DNA of 64,000 nucleotides from Anaerostipes sp. (GCA_028704435.1 JAQWFL010000006.1:46088-110087), one strand, 5' to 3'. Counted from the stretch's first letter, positions 1 through 8,084 are shown. A program made the numbers and translations. Notes: generated from the sequence alone by a model not told the origin.

Positions 1-639
1 CAGGAAGAACAGGTGGAAGGAAAAATTTCCATTGGTTGTGGAGAAATAGCCGCGGTACAGGTTTTGCCCAAACTCATGGAAACTTTTCGACAAAAATATC
101 CACGGGTCAACTTCGATATTTTTACGGCTACGGCAGATTTGGTAAAGGAACAGATGGATAAGGGTCTTTTGGATGTTGGACTGCTTCTTGAGCCCATTGA
201 TATTGAAAAATACGAGTTTATTCGCTTGCCTATAAAAGAAAGATGGGTGGTTCTAATGCCGCCGGATGATCCACTGTCTGAGAAAGATGCTGTAACTGCA
301 AAGGACTTGTCTGTATTGCCCCTGATTCTTCCACGGCGTATGAAGGTACAGAATGAGTTATCAAGCTGGTTTGGTAACTACTATGATAGACTGAATGTTG
401 TTTTTACTAGTAATTTAAGTACCAATAGTGCAATTATGGTTGATGGCGGATTGGCATATTCCGTAGTAATTGAAGGTGCAGTGACCTTCTGGGATCAATC
501 CAAGATTACATATAGGCCGCTTATCCCTCCCCTTACAGCGACCAGTGTACTTGCATGGAAACGGGGACAGCCATTTAGCCCGGCAACCACAAAATTTATT
601 AATCACATTCAATGCTTTTTAGGCATTGGTGAACCATAA
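1..639 (+). CDS. LysR-family regulator, C-terminal part (5' end outside window)
   Basis: The reading frame is open from the first base, so the DNA-binding N-terminus lies outside the window. The roughly 212 visible residues form a LysR-type effector-binding domain: the opening GKISIGCGEIAAVQVLPKL strand-helix and the later pattern of two alternating alpha/beta subdomains (VDGGLAYSVVIEGA) are typical of the periplasmic-binding-protein-like fold. LysR proteins normally activate a neighbouring operon in response to a small ligand. Here the redox cluster starts 122 bases downstream in the same direction and is the obvious candidate target, but this is inference. An in-frame GTG at base 13 exists but is internal to the domain and is not a real start. 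Confidence 0.85.
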   Translation, partial: QEEQVEGKISIGCGEIAAVQVLPKLMETFRQKYPRVNFDIFTATADLVKEQMDKGLLDVGLLLEPIDIEKYEFIRLPIKERWVVLMPPDDPLSEKDAVTAKDLSVLPLILPRRMKVQNELSSWFGNYYDRLNVVFTSNLSTNSAIMVDGGLAYSVVIEGAVTFWDQSKITYRPLIPPLTATSVLAWKRGQPFSPATTKFINHIQCFLGIGEP

Positions 640-650
640 AAACTAAGTAT

Positions 651-679
651 TTGATATACAATAATCGTCCAAATATAAT
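651..679 (+). promoter_or_regulatory. Sigma-A-type promoter of the redox cluster
   Basis: TTGATA (651-656) and TATAAT (674-679) are separated by exactly 17 bases. Predicted transcription would start near 686, about 75 bases before the lipoprotein flavodoxin. The -10 box overlaps the left arm of the LysR terminator hairpin. A LysR protein could bind here, but no clear T-N11-A site is claimed. Confidence 0.6.
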
Positions 680-730
680 GTAGGTGTAGAGATAGAGCAT
701 ATGCTTTGATTTCTGCACCTGCATTTTTTT
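678..730 (+). terminator. Intrinsic terminator of the LysR gene
   Basis: The arms ATGTAGGTGTAGA and TCTGCACCTGCAT pair over 13 positions, two of them G-T, with an inner GCATATGC, followed by a run of seven T. The left arm overlaps the promoter of the next operon. Confidence 0.65.
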
Positions 731-761
731 GCTGGAAAAATAAAAAACGGAGGATTTTGTA

Positions 762-1427
762 ATGAAAAAAATAATTAGGATTTTACTTTCTATGGTTATA
801 ATATTAGGACTTGTAGCCTGTGGTAATTCAGCAAGTCAGTCGTCTAAAAAAGAAACTACAGAAAAGAGCAGTGCAGATGCTGAGAGTACAGATGTTTCTG
901 AAAGTCAGTCAGAAGATACCAAAGAGTCCCAAGTGAAGGGAAACAAGGTTCTGGTTGTGTATTTCTCTGCTACAAATACTACAAAGGGTGTAGCGAAACA
1001 CATTGCAAATGGGCTAAACGCAGATATTTATGAAATTGTTCCCAAAGATCCTTACACAGACGCAGATCTTGATTATGACGATAACAACAGCCGTTCTACT
1101 CTAGAAATGAATGACCCGGATGCTCGTCCTGCTATTTCAGGTAGTGTGGAAAACATGAAACAGTATACAATCGTTTTTATCGGTTATCCCATCTGGTGGG
1201 GAGAAGCACCGAGAATTATTAACACTTTTGTAGAAAGCTATGATTTCTCTGGAAAGACCATTGTGCCTTTCTGCACTTCTGGCGGCAGTGGTATGGGTTC
1301 TAGTGCAACTAATTTAGAACAGCTCACAAGTGGTGCAAAATGGCTTTCCGGCAGACGCTTAAACGGCAGTGATTCTCAGGATACCGTGATGGAATGGGTA
1401 AACGGACTTGGCTTGAATCTTGAATGA
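762..1427 (+). CDS. Flavodoxin-domain lipoprotein
   Basis: A 221-residue protein with a lipoprotein signal peptide: basic MKKIIR, a hydrophobic stretch, and lipobox LVAC with Cys20 as the lipidation site. A Ser/Glu/Lys-rich linker (about 21-65) leads into a flavodoxin domain (about 66-221). The FMN phosphate loop is FSATNTTKGVAKHIA; other family features are GYPIWWGEAPRIINTF and TSGGSGMGSS. Flavodoxins are usually cytoplasmic one-electron carriers, so an exported, membrane-anchored one suggests electron transfer or quinone/flavin reduction on the outer face. It is the first gene of a same-strand cluster with a DUF4405 protein, a MATE transporter and a second flavodoxin. The start has an upstream GGAGG. 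FMN binding and export are inferred from motifs. Confidence 0.88.
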   Translation: MKKIIRILLSMVIILGLVACGNSASQSSKKETTEKSSADAESTDVSESQSEDTKESQVKGNKVLVVYFSATNTTKGVAKHIANGLNADIYEIVPKDPYTDADLDYDDNNSRSTLEMNDPDARPAISGSVENMKQYTIVFIGYPIWWGEAPRIINTFVESYDFSGKTIVPFCTSGGSGMGSSATNLEQLTSGAKWLSGRRLNGSDSQDTVMEWVNGLGLNLE

Positions 1428-1480
1428 TAATTAAAGTATCAGACAATGGGTTTGATTGTTAAGGGAAGGAGAAAAGTTGT

Positions 1481-2182
1481 TTGAAGTCAAAAATGAAAAT
1501 AAAAATAGGGATTGACCTTCTGATGACGGTGCTGCTCCTTCTTCTAATGGTCTATCAAATTACAGGCCAGGAACTTCATGAGTGGATAGGAGCCGGGATG
1601 CTTGCCCTATTTCTGCTGCATAACATTTTGAATATCCAATGGTATGGAAACCTGTTGAAATGGAAATATACCTTGCTGCGTGTGCTACAGGTTCTCATCA
1701 ACATAAGTGTTCTTGCTTCCGTGCTGTGTTTGGGGTTCAGCGGAATCGTGCTGTCTCGCTATGTATTTGCAGGGCTCCCCATTGGAGGACCAATGGCAAC
1801 TGCGAGAACGATGCATCTGGCAGCGTCCTATTGGGGATTTGTGCTGATGAGCATTCACTTAGGTTTTCACTGGAGCATGATTCTTGGAGTGTTTCGCAGA
1901 TTAAGGAGCGAAAAGAAAATGTCTGCCGTATTTGTATGGTTGATGCGTTTTGCAGCAATTTGTATCGCTGGGTTTGGAGCCTACTGTTTTTATAGTGCAA
2001 ATATTGCTTCTTATATGTTTTTGAAACAAGAGTTTGTATTCTTTGATTTTGAACAGAGTGCTGTATCCATATTTGCAGAGTACATTGCCATGATGGGATT
2101 ATGGGTTTTTATCAGCTTTTATGCTATAAAAGGGTTTATGATGCTTACATTGAAAAAAAGAAAAAACAGAGACAGAGTATGA
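1481..2182 (+). CDS. DUF4405-type membrane protein, possible b-type cytochrome
   Basis: A 233-residue integral membrane protein with about six hydrophobic segments (roughly 10-28, 38-56, 64-92, 110-133, 150-170, 200-222). Histidines lie in or beside the helices: ELHEW, LLHN, ARTMHL and IHLGFHW. This spacing is what DUF4405 proteins show, and the family is thought to have a cytochrome-b-like fold, so haem ligation is plausible but unproven. The TTG at 1481 has AAGGGAAGGAG nine bases upstream; ATG at 1493 is the alternative. Its stop overlaps the start of the MATE gene (ATGA, 2179-2182), so the two are translationally coupled. With a surface flavodoxin before it, it may pass electrons across the membrane. 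Confidence 0.75.
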   Translation: MKSKMKIKIGIDLLMTVLLLLLMVYQITGQELHEWIGAGMLALFLLHNILNIQWYGNLLKWKYTLLRVLQVLINISVLASVLCLGFSGIVLSRYVFAGLPIGGPMATARTMHLAASYWGFVLMSIHLGFHWSMILGVFRRLRSEKKMSAVFVWLMRFAAICIAGFGAYCFYSANIASYMFLKQEFVFFDFEQSAVSIFAEYIAMMGLWVFISFYAIKGFMMLTLKKRKNRDRV

Positions 2183-3546
2183 AGTCCGTTAAAAATGAGT
2201 CTGCGAGAAAGGAGACAGATGTGTTTACAAATGCACAATTAAGGAAAATGATTATACCTCTGTTCTTTGAGCAGATGCTGGTATTGATGGTGGGACTTGC
2301 AGATACCCTTGTAATCAGCTATGTAGGAGAGGAAGCGGTATCCGGGGTGGCACTTGTCAATCAGTTCAACACAATTTTTATTTACTTGTTCACAGCCTTG
2401 GCTTCAGGCGGGTCTGTTGTAATCAGTCAATATATTGGTAAAAAAGCCAATGGTTCTGCAGGGAAATCTGCCAGTCAACTTTTGTCCTTTTCTGCGATTT
2501 TTTCAACGCTGGTTGCTGTGGTGGTACTGGTTGGAAACGAAAGTATACTTGGTCTGCTGTTTGGTAAGGTGGAAGTTTCTGTAATGCAGGCTTGTATTAC
2601 ATATCTTAGGATTTCAACATATTCATATCCGGCACTGGCAGTTTATAACGCCGGAGCCGCCCTTTTCCGCAGCATTGGAAAAACCAGTGTAACTATGCAT
2701 CTGTCAATGGCGTCCAATACCATCAATGTGGTTGGAAATTTCATAGGCGTGTTTGTACTGCATAGAGGTGTGGCAGGTGTTGCATACCCTTCTCTATTGG
2801 CAAGGACTTTTTCAGCCGTGGTAATTACTATTCTATGTTTTAGAGAAAAAAATGGGGTATTTTATCGCTGGCAATGGATCTTTCAGTGGAAGCAGAAGCT
2901 CATGAAGCAAATATTGAAAATCGCTATTCCAAATGGAATGGAAAATGGTGTTTTCCAGTTGGTAAAAGTGGCGCTCAGCAGTATCGTTGCATTATTTGGA
3001 ACATACCAGATTGCAGCAAATGGAGTAGCACAAACCATCTGGTCGTTGGCTGCTTTGGCTGGGGTCGCTATGGGACCAGTGTTTATTACAGTTATTGGGC
3101 AGTGCATGGGAAACGGAGATATAGAAGCTGCGGATTATTATTTTAAGAAATTGACAAAAATCACGCTTTTACTTTCATCGGCATGGAACTTGTTGGTTTT
3201 TCTTTTAACGCCATTGTTTATGCATTTCTATGCTTTGGAACCAGATACAAAACAGCTTGTGATTGTACTTGTCCTGATTCATAACTTTTTCAATGCTGTT
3301 GCTTTTCCATTTTCGGGTGCGTTCAGCAATGGGCTGAGAGCTGCGGGGGATGTGAAATTTACTATGTATGTTTCTGTTATATCCACCATAGCGGTACGTC
3401 TGCTTATGTCATGGTTTTTTGGAGTTGTCCTGCAAATGGGTGTAATGGGGATTGCCATTGCAATGGTGTATGATTGGGTGGTTCGAGCAGTCATATTGAT
3501 TTGGAGGCAGAAATCAGGGAAGTGGAAAATATTTCGGGTAATATAA
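2179..3546 (+). CDS. MATE-family efflux transporter
   Basis: A 455-residue multidrug and toxic-compound extrusion transporter with twelve predicted membrane segments in two pseudo-symmetrical halves. The N-terminal half has the usual IPLFFEQMLVLMVGLADTLV helix and the SGVALVNQF loop; the second half begins near ILKIAIPNGMENGVFQLVK. MATE proteins export cationic drugs or metabolites using a Na+ or H+ gradient. The start at 2179 gives the usual family length and forms an ATGA overlap with the preceding DUF4405 gene. An upstream ATG at 2101 is open but lies inside that gene and adds non-family residues. The substrate is unknown; the redox-gene company suggests export of a toxic aldehyde, quinone or flavin-type compound. 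Confidence 0.9.
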   Translation: MKSVKNESARKETDVFTNAQLRKMIIPLFFEQMLVLMVGLADTLVISYVGEEAVSGVALVNQFNTIFIYLFTALASGGSVVISQYIGKKANGSAGKSASQLLSFSAIFSTLVAVVVLVGNESILGLLFGKVEVSVMQACITYLRISTYSYPALAVYNAGAALFRSIGKTSVTMHLSMASNTINVVGNFIGVFVLHRGVAGVAYPSLLARTFSAVVITILCFREKNGVFYRWQWIFQWKQKLMKQILKIAIPNGMENGVFQLVKVALSSIVALFGTYQIAANGVAQTIWSLAALAGVAMGPVFITVIGQCMGNGDIEAADYYFKKLTKITLLLSSAWNLLVFLLTPLFMHFYALEPDTKQLVIVLVLIHNFFNAVAFPFSGAFSNGLRAAGDVKFTMYVSVISTIAVRLLMSWFFGVVLQMGVMGIAIAMVYDWVVRAVILIWRQKSGKWKIFRVI

Positions 3547-3604
3547 ATCAGTTTTAATTACCAATTTGTAACTATTCAACAGTATTTTTTATGGAGGTAT
3601 GATT

Positions 3605-4081
3605 ATGAACAAGAAAATTTTAGTAGCATATTTTTCAGCAAGCGGTGTGACTGCAAAAGTAGCAAAGAAGTTGGCAAAGACAGCGAAGGCAGACCTTTAT
3701 GAAATCGAGCCAGAGTCTCCGTACACGAGTGTCGATTTGAATTGGACAGATAAGAAAAGTCGCAGCAGCATGGAAAGGAATAACCCGGAATTCCGACCTG
3801 CCATAGCTGGTAAGGTGGATGCTATGGAGCAATACGAAGTGGTATTTGTGGGTTTTCCTATCTGGTGGTATGTGGCTCCTACAATTATCAATACTTTTTT
3901 GGAGAGTTATGATTTTTCCGGTAAAACAATTATTCCATTTGCTACTTCTGGCGGTAGTGGAATGGGGAAAACAAAGGAAAGACTTGCTCCAAGCTGCCCT
4001 GGTGCAAGGTTACTGAATGGGAAGATGTTAAATGGCAGTCTTTCTCAGGCGGAAATGAAGAAATGGGTAGATAGTATATGA
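3605..4081 (+). CDS. Flavodoxin, cytoplasmic
   Basis: A 158-residue single-domain flavodoxin without signal peptide. The FMN phosphate loop is YFSASGVTAKVAKKLA. The body closely resembles the lipoprotein flavodoxin at 762-1427, sharing ESYDFSGKTI, FATSGGSGMG and FPIWW, so the two are probably paralogues. ATG at 3605 has GGAGG (3593-3597) seven bases upstream; the earlier ATG at 3599 is only one base from that site and is unlikely. It lies between the MATE and cupin genes in the same direction. It probably acts as an intracellular reductant or FMN-dependent quinone/aldehyde reductase, but the redox partner cannot be told. Confidence 0.9.
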   Translation: MNKKILVAYFSASGVTAKVAKKLAKTAKADLYEIEPESPYTSVDLNWTDKKSRSSMERNNPEFRPAIAGKVDAMEQYEVVFVGFPIWWYVAPTIINTFLESYDFSGKTIIPFATSGGSGMGKTKERLAPSCPGARLLNGKMLNGSLSQAEMKKWVDSI

Positions 4082-4122
4082 AAGCAGGTGGCGACTTCAT
4101 CAGATGTTAAAGGAGAAAAATA

Positions 4123-4524
4123 ATGAATAAAGAATTCAATCAAATCTTCCCATTGGGAGAGAAAAATGATACTTATGCACAGTATTTCATTGGACAGAGT
4201 TACCTGTCTATGTTGACAACGGATAGAATTGGAATTGCCAATGTAACCTTTGAGCCTGGATGTCGAAACAACTGGCATATCCATCATAAAGGCGGACAGA
4301 TTTTACTTTGTACTGCTGGGCGTGGATATTATCAAGAATGGGGAAAACCCGCACAGGAAATGAAGCCTGGAGATGTCATCAATATCCCGCCAGAAGTGAA
4401 ACACTGGCATGGGGCTACCCCTGATAGCTGGTTTTCCCATTTAGCAGTAGAGATTCCGGCAGAAGGAAGTTCCAACCAATGGCTGGAAGAAGTAAACGAA
4501 CAAGAGTATAGCAGATTGAAATAA
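4123..4524 (+). CDS. Cupin-domain protein
   Basis: A 133-residue single cupin. The metal-binding motif is visible as NNWHIHHKGGQILLCTAGRGYYQEWG, and the second cupin motif as PGDVINIPPEVKHWHGATPDSW, giving His residues that could bind a divalent metal. Short cupins of this type often sit beside alcohol dehydrogenases and flavodoxins in Firmicutes and have been associated with small-molecule isomerase, dioxygenase or sensing roles; the actual reaction is not known. AAAGGAG lies seven bases upstream of the ATG. It is 13 bases from the alcohol dehydrogenase gene and almost surely co-transcribed with it. Confidence 0.85.
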   Translation: MNKEFNQIFPLGEKNDTYAQYFIGQSYLSMLTTDRIGIANVTFEPGCRNNWHIHHKGGQILLCTAGRGYYQEWGKPAQEMKPGDVINIPPEVKHWHGATPDSWFSHLAVEIPAEGSSNQWLEEVNEQEYSRLK

Positions 4525-4537
4525 GGAGGGTACTATC

Positions 4538-5704
4538 GTGTTAGGAAATTTTTCATATTTAAATCCAACGAAACTTTATTTTGGAGAAGATTCCCTTGAA
4601 GCTCTAAAGGAGGAGCTCCCCAAATACGGAAACACGGTGCAGCTCATTTACGGTGGCGGTTCTATCAAGAAAAACGGTATTTACAGTCAGGTTATGGAAC
4701 TGCTAAAAGCAAGTGGAAAGACCATTGTTGAAGATGGTGGTGTGATGCCAAATCCTACGGTAGAGAAATTACGGGATGGTGTTCGGATTGCCAGAGAGAA
4801 TCAGGTAGATTTTCTGCTGGCTGTAGGTGGTGGTTCTTGTTGTGATTACGCCAAGGCAGTTTCCGTGTCAGTTCATTGCGACGAAGATCCATGGGAGAAG
4901 TATTATATTCGCTTTGAGGAACCGGACTGCAAAATCATTCCCGTTGGCTGTGTGCTGACGATGGTGGGAACCGGAAGCGAGATGAATGGAGGAGCAGTTA
5001 TTACCAATCATGAGCAAAAATTGAAAATCGGTCATGTTTTTGGCAATCATGTAATGCCTAAGTTTACAATCCTAAATCCCAAATTCACATTTACCCTGCC
5101 CAAGGATCAAATGGTGGCAGGCATCTATGATATTTTCAACCATATTTGCGAACAGTATTTTTCAGGAGAAGATGATAATACCAGTGACTATATCAGCGAA
5201 GGGTTGATGAAATCAGTGGTTCACAGTTCCCTGATTGCCATTGGTAATCCAGAAGATTATGAAGCAAGATCAAATATTATGTGGACAGCAACTTGGGCAC
5301 TGAATACGCTTGTTTCTATGGGAAAAAGTACAGACTGGATGGTTCATATGCTTGGGCAGTCCGTAGGTGCATACACCAATGCGACTCATGGAATGACCCT
5401 TTCTGCGGTGTCACTACCGTACTATCGGCATATTATGCCTTATGGTTTGGCAAAGTTTTTCCGTTTTGCGGTGAATGTATGGGGAGTTGATACCAACGGG
5501 AAATCCAAGGAACAGATTGGAAAAGAAGGTCTTTCCCGCATGGAAAGCTGGATGAAGGAATTAGGCCTTGTGATGAAGCTCCGTGATTTAGGTGTAACAG
5601 ATGAAATGCTGGGAGGAATTGCAGATGGAACATTTATTATGGAAGGTGGCTACAAGGTGTTGACCAAAGATGAGGTATTAGATATTCTAAAGAACAGTTT
5701 GTAA
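4538..5704 (+). CDS. Iron-containing alcohol dehydrogenase (butanol dehydrogenase-like)
   Basis: A 388-residue group III alcohol dehydrogenase. The nucleotide-binding segment is LIYGGGSIKKNGIY and the later LAVGGGSCCDYAKAV. The metal-site region contains DIFNHICEQYF, HMLGQSVGAYTNATHGMTLS and the conserved His cluster. The fold and length match NAD(P)H-dependent butanol/aldehyde reductases such as BdhA and YqhD, which reduce aldehydes to alcohols in the cytoplasm. It starts at GTG 4538 with GGAGGG just upstream, and is the last gene of the redox cluster. The physiological substrate is unknown; detoxification of a reactive aldehyde would fit the MATE, flavodoxin and cupin neighbours. Confidence 0.92.
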   Translation: MLGNFSYLNPTKLYFGEDSLEALKEELPKYGNTVQLIYGGGSIKKNGIYSQVMELLKASGKTIVEDGGVMPNPTVEKLRDGVRIARENQVDFLLAVGGGSCCDYAKAVSVSVHCDEDPWEKYYIRFEEPDCKIIPVGCVLTMVGTGSEMNGGAVITNHEQKLKIGHVFGNHVMPKFTILNPKFTFTLPKDQMVAGIYDIFNHICEQYFSGEDDNTSDYISEGLMKSVVHSSLIAIGNPEDYEARSNIMWTATWALNTLVSMGKSTDWMVHMLGQSVGAYTNATHGMTLSAVSLPYYRHIMPYGLAKFFRFAVNVWGVDTNGKSKEQIGKEGLSRMESWMKELGLVMKLRDLGVTDEMLGGIADGTFIMEGGYKVLTKDEVLDILKNSL

Positions 5705-5746
5705 GGAATGAAAAAATGTTGTAGATAGAATAATGCACTTATCAAA

Positions 5747-6102
5747 TTGACTATGATTTGCTATGTTTTGAAACCATACTTTGCTTCTGTAAAACAAACA
5801 AGAACAAGCGAAGTAACGGTAGACAAATATATTGAGCATATGGAAGCTATTATTTACAATAAATTGCGTTTCCGTGGTTTTAAAGTTGATGTGGGTGTTG
5901 TAGAATCAAGAGGAAGAGACGAGACTGGGAAAGAAATAAGAAAGCAGTTAAAAATTGGTTTTATTGCCACCAAGGGCAGCAAAAATATTACATCCAATCA
6001 GCTTATGCAATTCCTGATGAGGAGAAATACAAACAGGGAACCACATCCTTTGACAAAGCCAATGAAACAGAATATGTTCAAGGCAATATAAGAATAGAAT
6101 AA
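5747..6102 (+). pseudogene. C-terminal remnant of a DUF4143-type AAA+ ATPase, frameshifted
   Basis: One frame (5747-about 5985) reads VDKYIEHMEAIIYNKLRFRG, then FKVDVGVVES and RKQLKIGFIATKGSKN, the C-terminal domain pattern of DUF4143 ATPases. After about 5988 the family-like sequence continues in another frame as YIQSAYAIPDEEKYKQG and ends at TAA 6100-6102. The ATPase domain is absent, no ribosome binding site or credible start is seen, and the frame is broken, so this is a decaying 3' fragment. Its presence marks the start of a variable, partly decayed region. The family call rests on memory of the conserved C-terminal segment and has not been aligned. Confidence 0.65.
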
Positions 6103-6104
6103 TT

Positions 6105-6142
6105 GCAGTCGACTGGATTTGTGATCTGGTCGGCTGTTTTTT
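6105..6142 (+). terminator. Intrinsic terminator
   Basis: CAGTCGAC and GTCGGCTG pair (one G-T) and are followed by TTTTTT. It lies just after the ATPase remnant and probably still ends transcription from the upstream redox cluster. Confidence 0.6.
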
Positions 6143-6240
6143 AAGTAATGTTGATTGAACCATGAAATCCGAATTTAGGTGCTCAAAGGAAGGGGGAAAA
6201 AGTAAGGAAAATGCATATGGTTTTCCATGTTCTAATTTGA

Positions 6241-6363
6241 TATAATCAGTTTATGACAAATTTGAGTTGACCGAGCTGAAAGCGAGGGATGCTTCTTGAC
6301 TGAAAGTCAAGAAGATGGAACTGATAGTAACTTACAACTTTGAAGTGGCTGAGGGTGAGCGGA
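6241..6363 (+). promoter_or_regulatory. Extended -10 promoter and structured 5' leader
   Basis: TGATATAAT (TATAAT at 6241-6246) is a good extended -10 box. The roughly 110-base leader holds a perfect hairpin, CTTCTTGAC/GTCAAGAAG with loop TGAAA (6292-6314), enclosed by a possible AGTTG/CAACT stem. There is no T-run, so it is not a terminator. I could not match it to a known riboswitch class. Confidence 0.45.
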
Positions 6364-7512
6364 ATGAAATTAAGTAAGACATGCAAAACTTGTGAATTTG
6401 TTTTTTGTAAAGAGAATGCAGATGATGGTAAATGTGAATACAGCGGCGAAATAGTACCAGAAGGCAAAGGATGTGATGCATGGGGAGCATCGTTGGAGTA
6501 TTATTCGGAGATTACTCAAAATGCCCCATGGTATATTAAAGAGCCATACGACAGATATCAAATAAGTTATAATCAATTCTTGGATTTTTTACAAAAGGAT
6601 GGAGAGGGGATAGGAATTGAAATCAACATTTATGATGCCATTGAAAGGATTTATGGTTTAATGTCATGGGAACTGGCTGGGGTGTTAGATGTAGCTATAG
6701 GGGTAATTGGATATGCCAGATGTCGAGGGACAATCGCCAAGAGAAAGAAGTCGTTTTCAAGCAGGTTACATATTCCAGAGAGATTTTTTGATAAGTTCTT
6801 ATCTACTGATTTTGATGCGTTGAAAAGATGTAGAGAGGAATTCTATAAGTTTTATGGAAGTGAAATGATAGAAAAACTTAAGCAAAATGGTATCAATGCA
6901 ATGGATGAAAAATTTCAAAGAGATATTGCTATTGATAAAGTAAGAAATGAAAAATACCGAGAGGAAAACCAATATAAATATCAGTACAAGGAGAAAGATA
7001 AAATGTATCATGATTTATCAGATGATTATAAATCTAGGGATTATGTAGTAGCTATAACATTAAAGGAAGGGGAATATTTCGGGAATATATTTTATGAATA
7101 CAGTTATGGTGGCTATGGTTTATCTGTTACAATAATGAGTGACATATTAGAATTTATTGAAAATCTTAGCCGTGAAGAGATTGAAGAATTAAATGAAGAA
7201 GGATTGCTGAATAATAACATGGGTTTGAAATCGGATATTGATGGAAAAGAGATTCACTTTGAATTAAGAAATGAAAACGGTAATGTTTTAAAAAAGACAG
7301 TGCCTGAGGAAGAATTGCAGAAATATATTGTGGGATATGAGATGATTAGATGTGATGGCCACGGGATGAAAAAGGAGCGGAGAAAGTGTATTTCTTGTAA
7401 AAACTTTCAGCCAATAGAGGGCTGTGCAAAAGGAAACTGTTCTGCTGGAGGCGAGGTGGTTCAACGGAGCAAAATCATATGCGCCTTTGATTATGTTCCG
7501 ATAGAAAAATAA
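6364..7512 (+). CDS. Uncharacterised protein with cysteine modules at both ends
   Basis: A 382-residue predicted cytoplasmic protein that I do not recognise. A cysteine-rich module at the N-terminus (Cys 7, 10, 15, 24, 37; CKTCEFVFC then YSGEIVPEGKGC) is echoed at the C-terminus (Cys 342, 345, 354, 359, 373; CISCKNF then AGGEVVQRSKIIC). Both follow CxxC, two more Cys, a G-E-[IV]-V segment and a final Cys, so each could be a zinc ribbon or rubredoxin-like metal site. The middle is charged and Tyr/Glu-rich (about 190-225) with a VAITLKEGEYFGNIFYEYSYGG segment. ATG 6364 with GAGGG upstream is preferred over the TTG at 6340. Base composition is more AT-rich than the flanking core genes, which fits accessory DNA. 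Confidence 0.6.
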   Translation: MKLSKTCKTCEFVFCKENADDGKCEYSGEIVPEGKGCDAWGASLEYYSEITQNAPWYIKEPYDRYQISYNQFLDFLQKDGEGIGIEINIYDAIERIYGLMSWELAGVLDVAIGVIGYARCRGTIAKRKKSFSSRLHIPERFFDKFLSTDFDALKRCREEFYKFYGSEMIEKLKQNGINAMDEKFQRDIAIDKVRNEKYREENQYKYQYKEKDKMYHDLSDDYKSRDYVVAITLKEGEYFGNIFYEYSYGGYGLSVTIMSDILEFIENLSREEIEELNEEGLLNNNMGLKSDIDGKEIHFELRNENGNVLKKTVPEEELQKYIVGYEMIRCDGHGMKKERRKCISCKNFQPIEGCAKGNCSAGGEVVQRSKIICAFDYVPIEK

Positions 7513-7551
7513 TAGAGATTTGGACTAGGCATTGTATAAAATGGTGGGGTT

Positions 7552-7614
7552 ATGAAAAGAAAATTTAAATACATGAGAAATATACTTTTAGATTACAATT
7601 GTTTCATGGAATGA
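7552..7614 (+). CDS. Possible 20-residue upstream ORF
   Basis: ATG at 7552 follows GGTGGGG and opens a 20-codon frame ending in TGA (7612-7614). That stop overlaps the ATG at 7611 of the next ORF as ATGA, so the short frame could couple translation to it. Equally, the two may be one gene split by an old frameshift. It encodes a basic peptide of unknown role. Confidence 0.3.
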   Translation: MKRKFKYMRNILLDYNCFME

Positions 7615-8048
7615 TATTATTAATAAATCGTGTTTTAAAAGTATTTCCAGATATGGCAAGTAAGATAAATAATGAAAATATTTGGATTAATAATAATCTG
7701 GATGATATATATTACTATGAAGTATATATGAATTCGGAAGAATATGCAGAAGAAATGATGGAGAGAATGGAGGCAGAAACAGAATATTATGCAGAACATC
7801 CAGAAGAATTGGAATCAATGGAAGAAACGGAAGAGGATAAGTTGCATCGTAAAATAAATGAAGCAATTTGGGCAGGAAAGGTTGACATAATTAAGAAATA
7901 TTTTCCGGAAATAGATAAAAATAATAAGCAAATTCAATCAGAATTGACATGGAGTGTAGCGAAAGATGTCATGAAAGATAAAGAACTTAGAAAAATGTAT
8001 CATGAAAAATATGGTATGAAATACAAAATGAGGAAAGAAAAAAGATAA
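7611..8048 (+). CDS. Uncharacterised acidic protein
   Basis: A 145-residue hypothetical protein, very rich in Glu, Met, Tyr and Lys, with no recognised domain, signal peptide or membrane segment. The middle (about 50-85) is a strongly acidic, helix-prone stretch containing EEYAEEMMERMEAETEYY; the C-terminus is basic (KYKMRKEKR). The start is uncertain: ATG 7611 overlaps the stop of a 20-codon upstream frame, and TTG 7599 is also in frame. The gene follows the double-cysteine-module gene by about 100 bases in the same direction and precedes a degenerate transporter, so it may belong to an acquired or decaying segment. No function is proposed. Confidence 0.5.
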   Translation: MILLINRVLKVFPDMASKINNENIWINNNLDDIYYYEVYMNSEEYAEEMMERMEAETEYYAEHPEELESMEETEEDKLHRKINEAIWAGKVDIIKKYFPEIDKNNKQIQSELTWSVAKDVMKDKELRKMYHEKYGMKYKMRKEKR

Positions 8049-8084
8049 AAATATTGTGTCCTATACTTGACATAAGCTGAGGGT

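Noticed and set aside
1639..1995. 118-codon open frame inside the DUF4405 gene
   Set aside because: It is in another frame of a clear membrane-protein gene, has no ribosome site and encodes no recognisable protein.
2101..2178. Earlier start for the MATE transporter
   Set aside because: The frame overlaps the DUF4405 gene by 82 bases, has no ribosome site, and the ATGA-coupled start at 2179 gives the normal family length.
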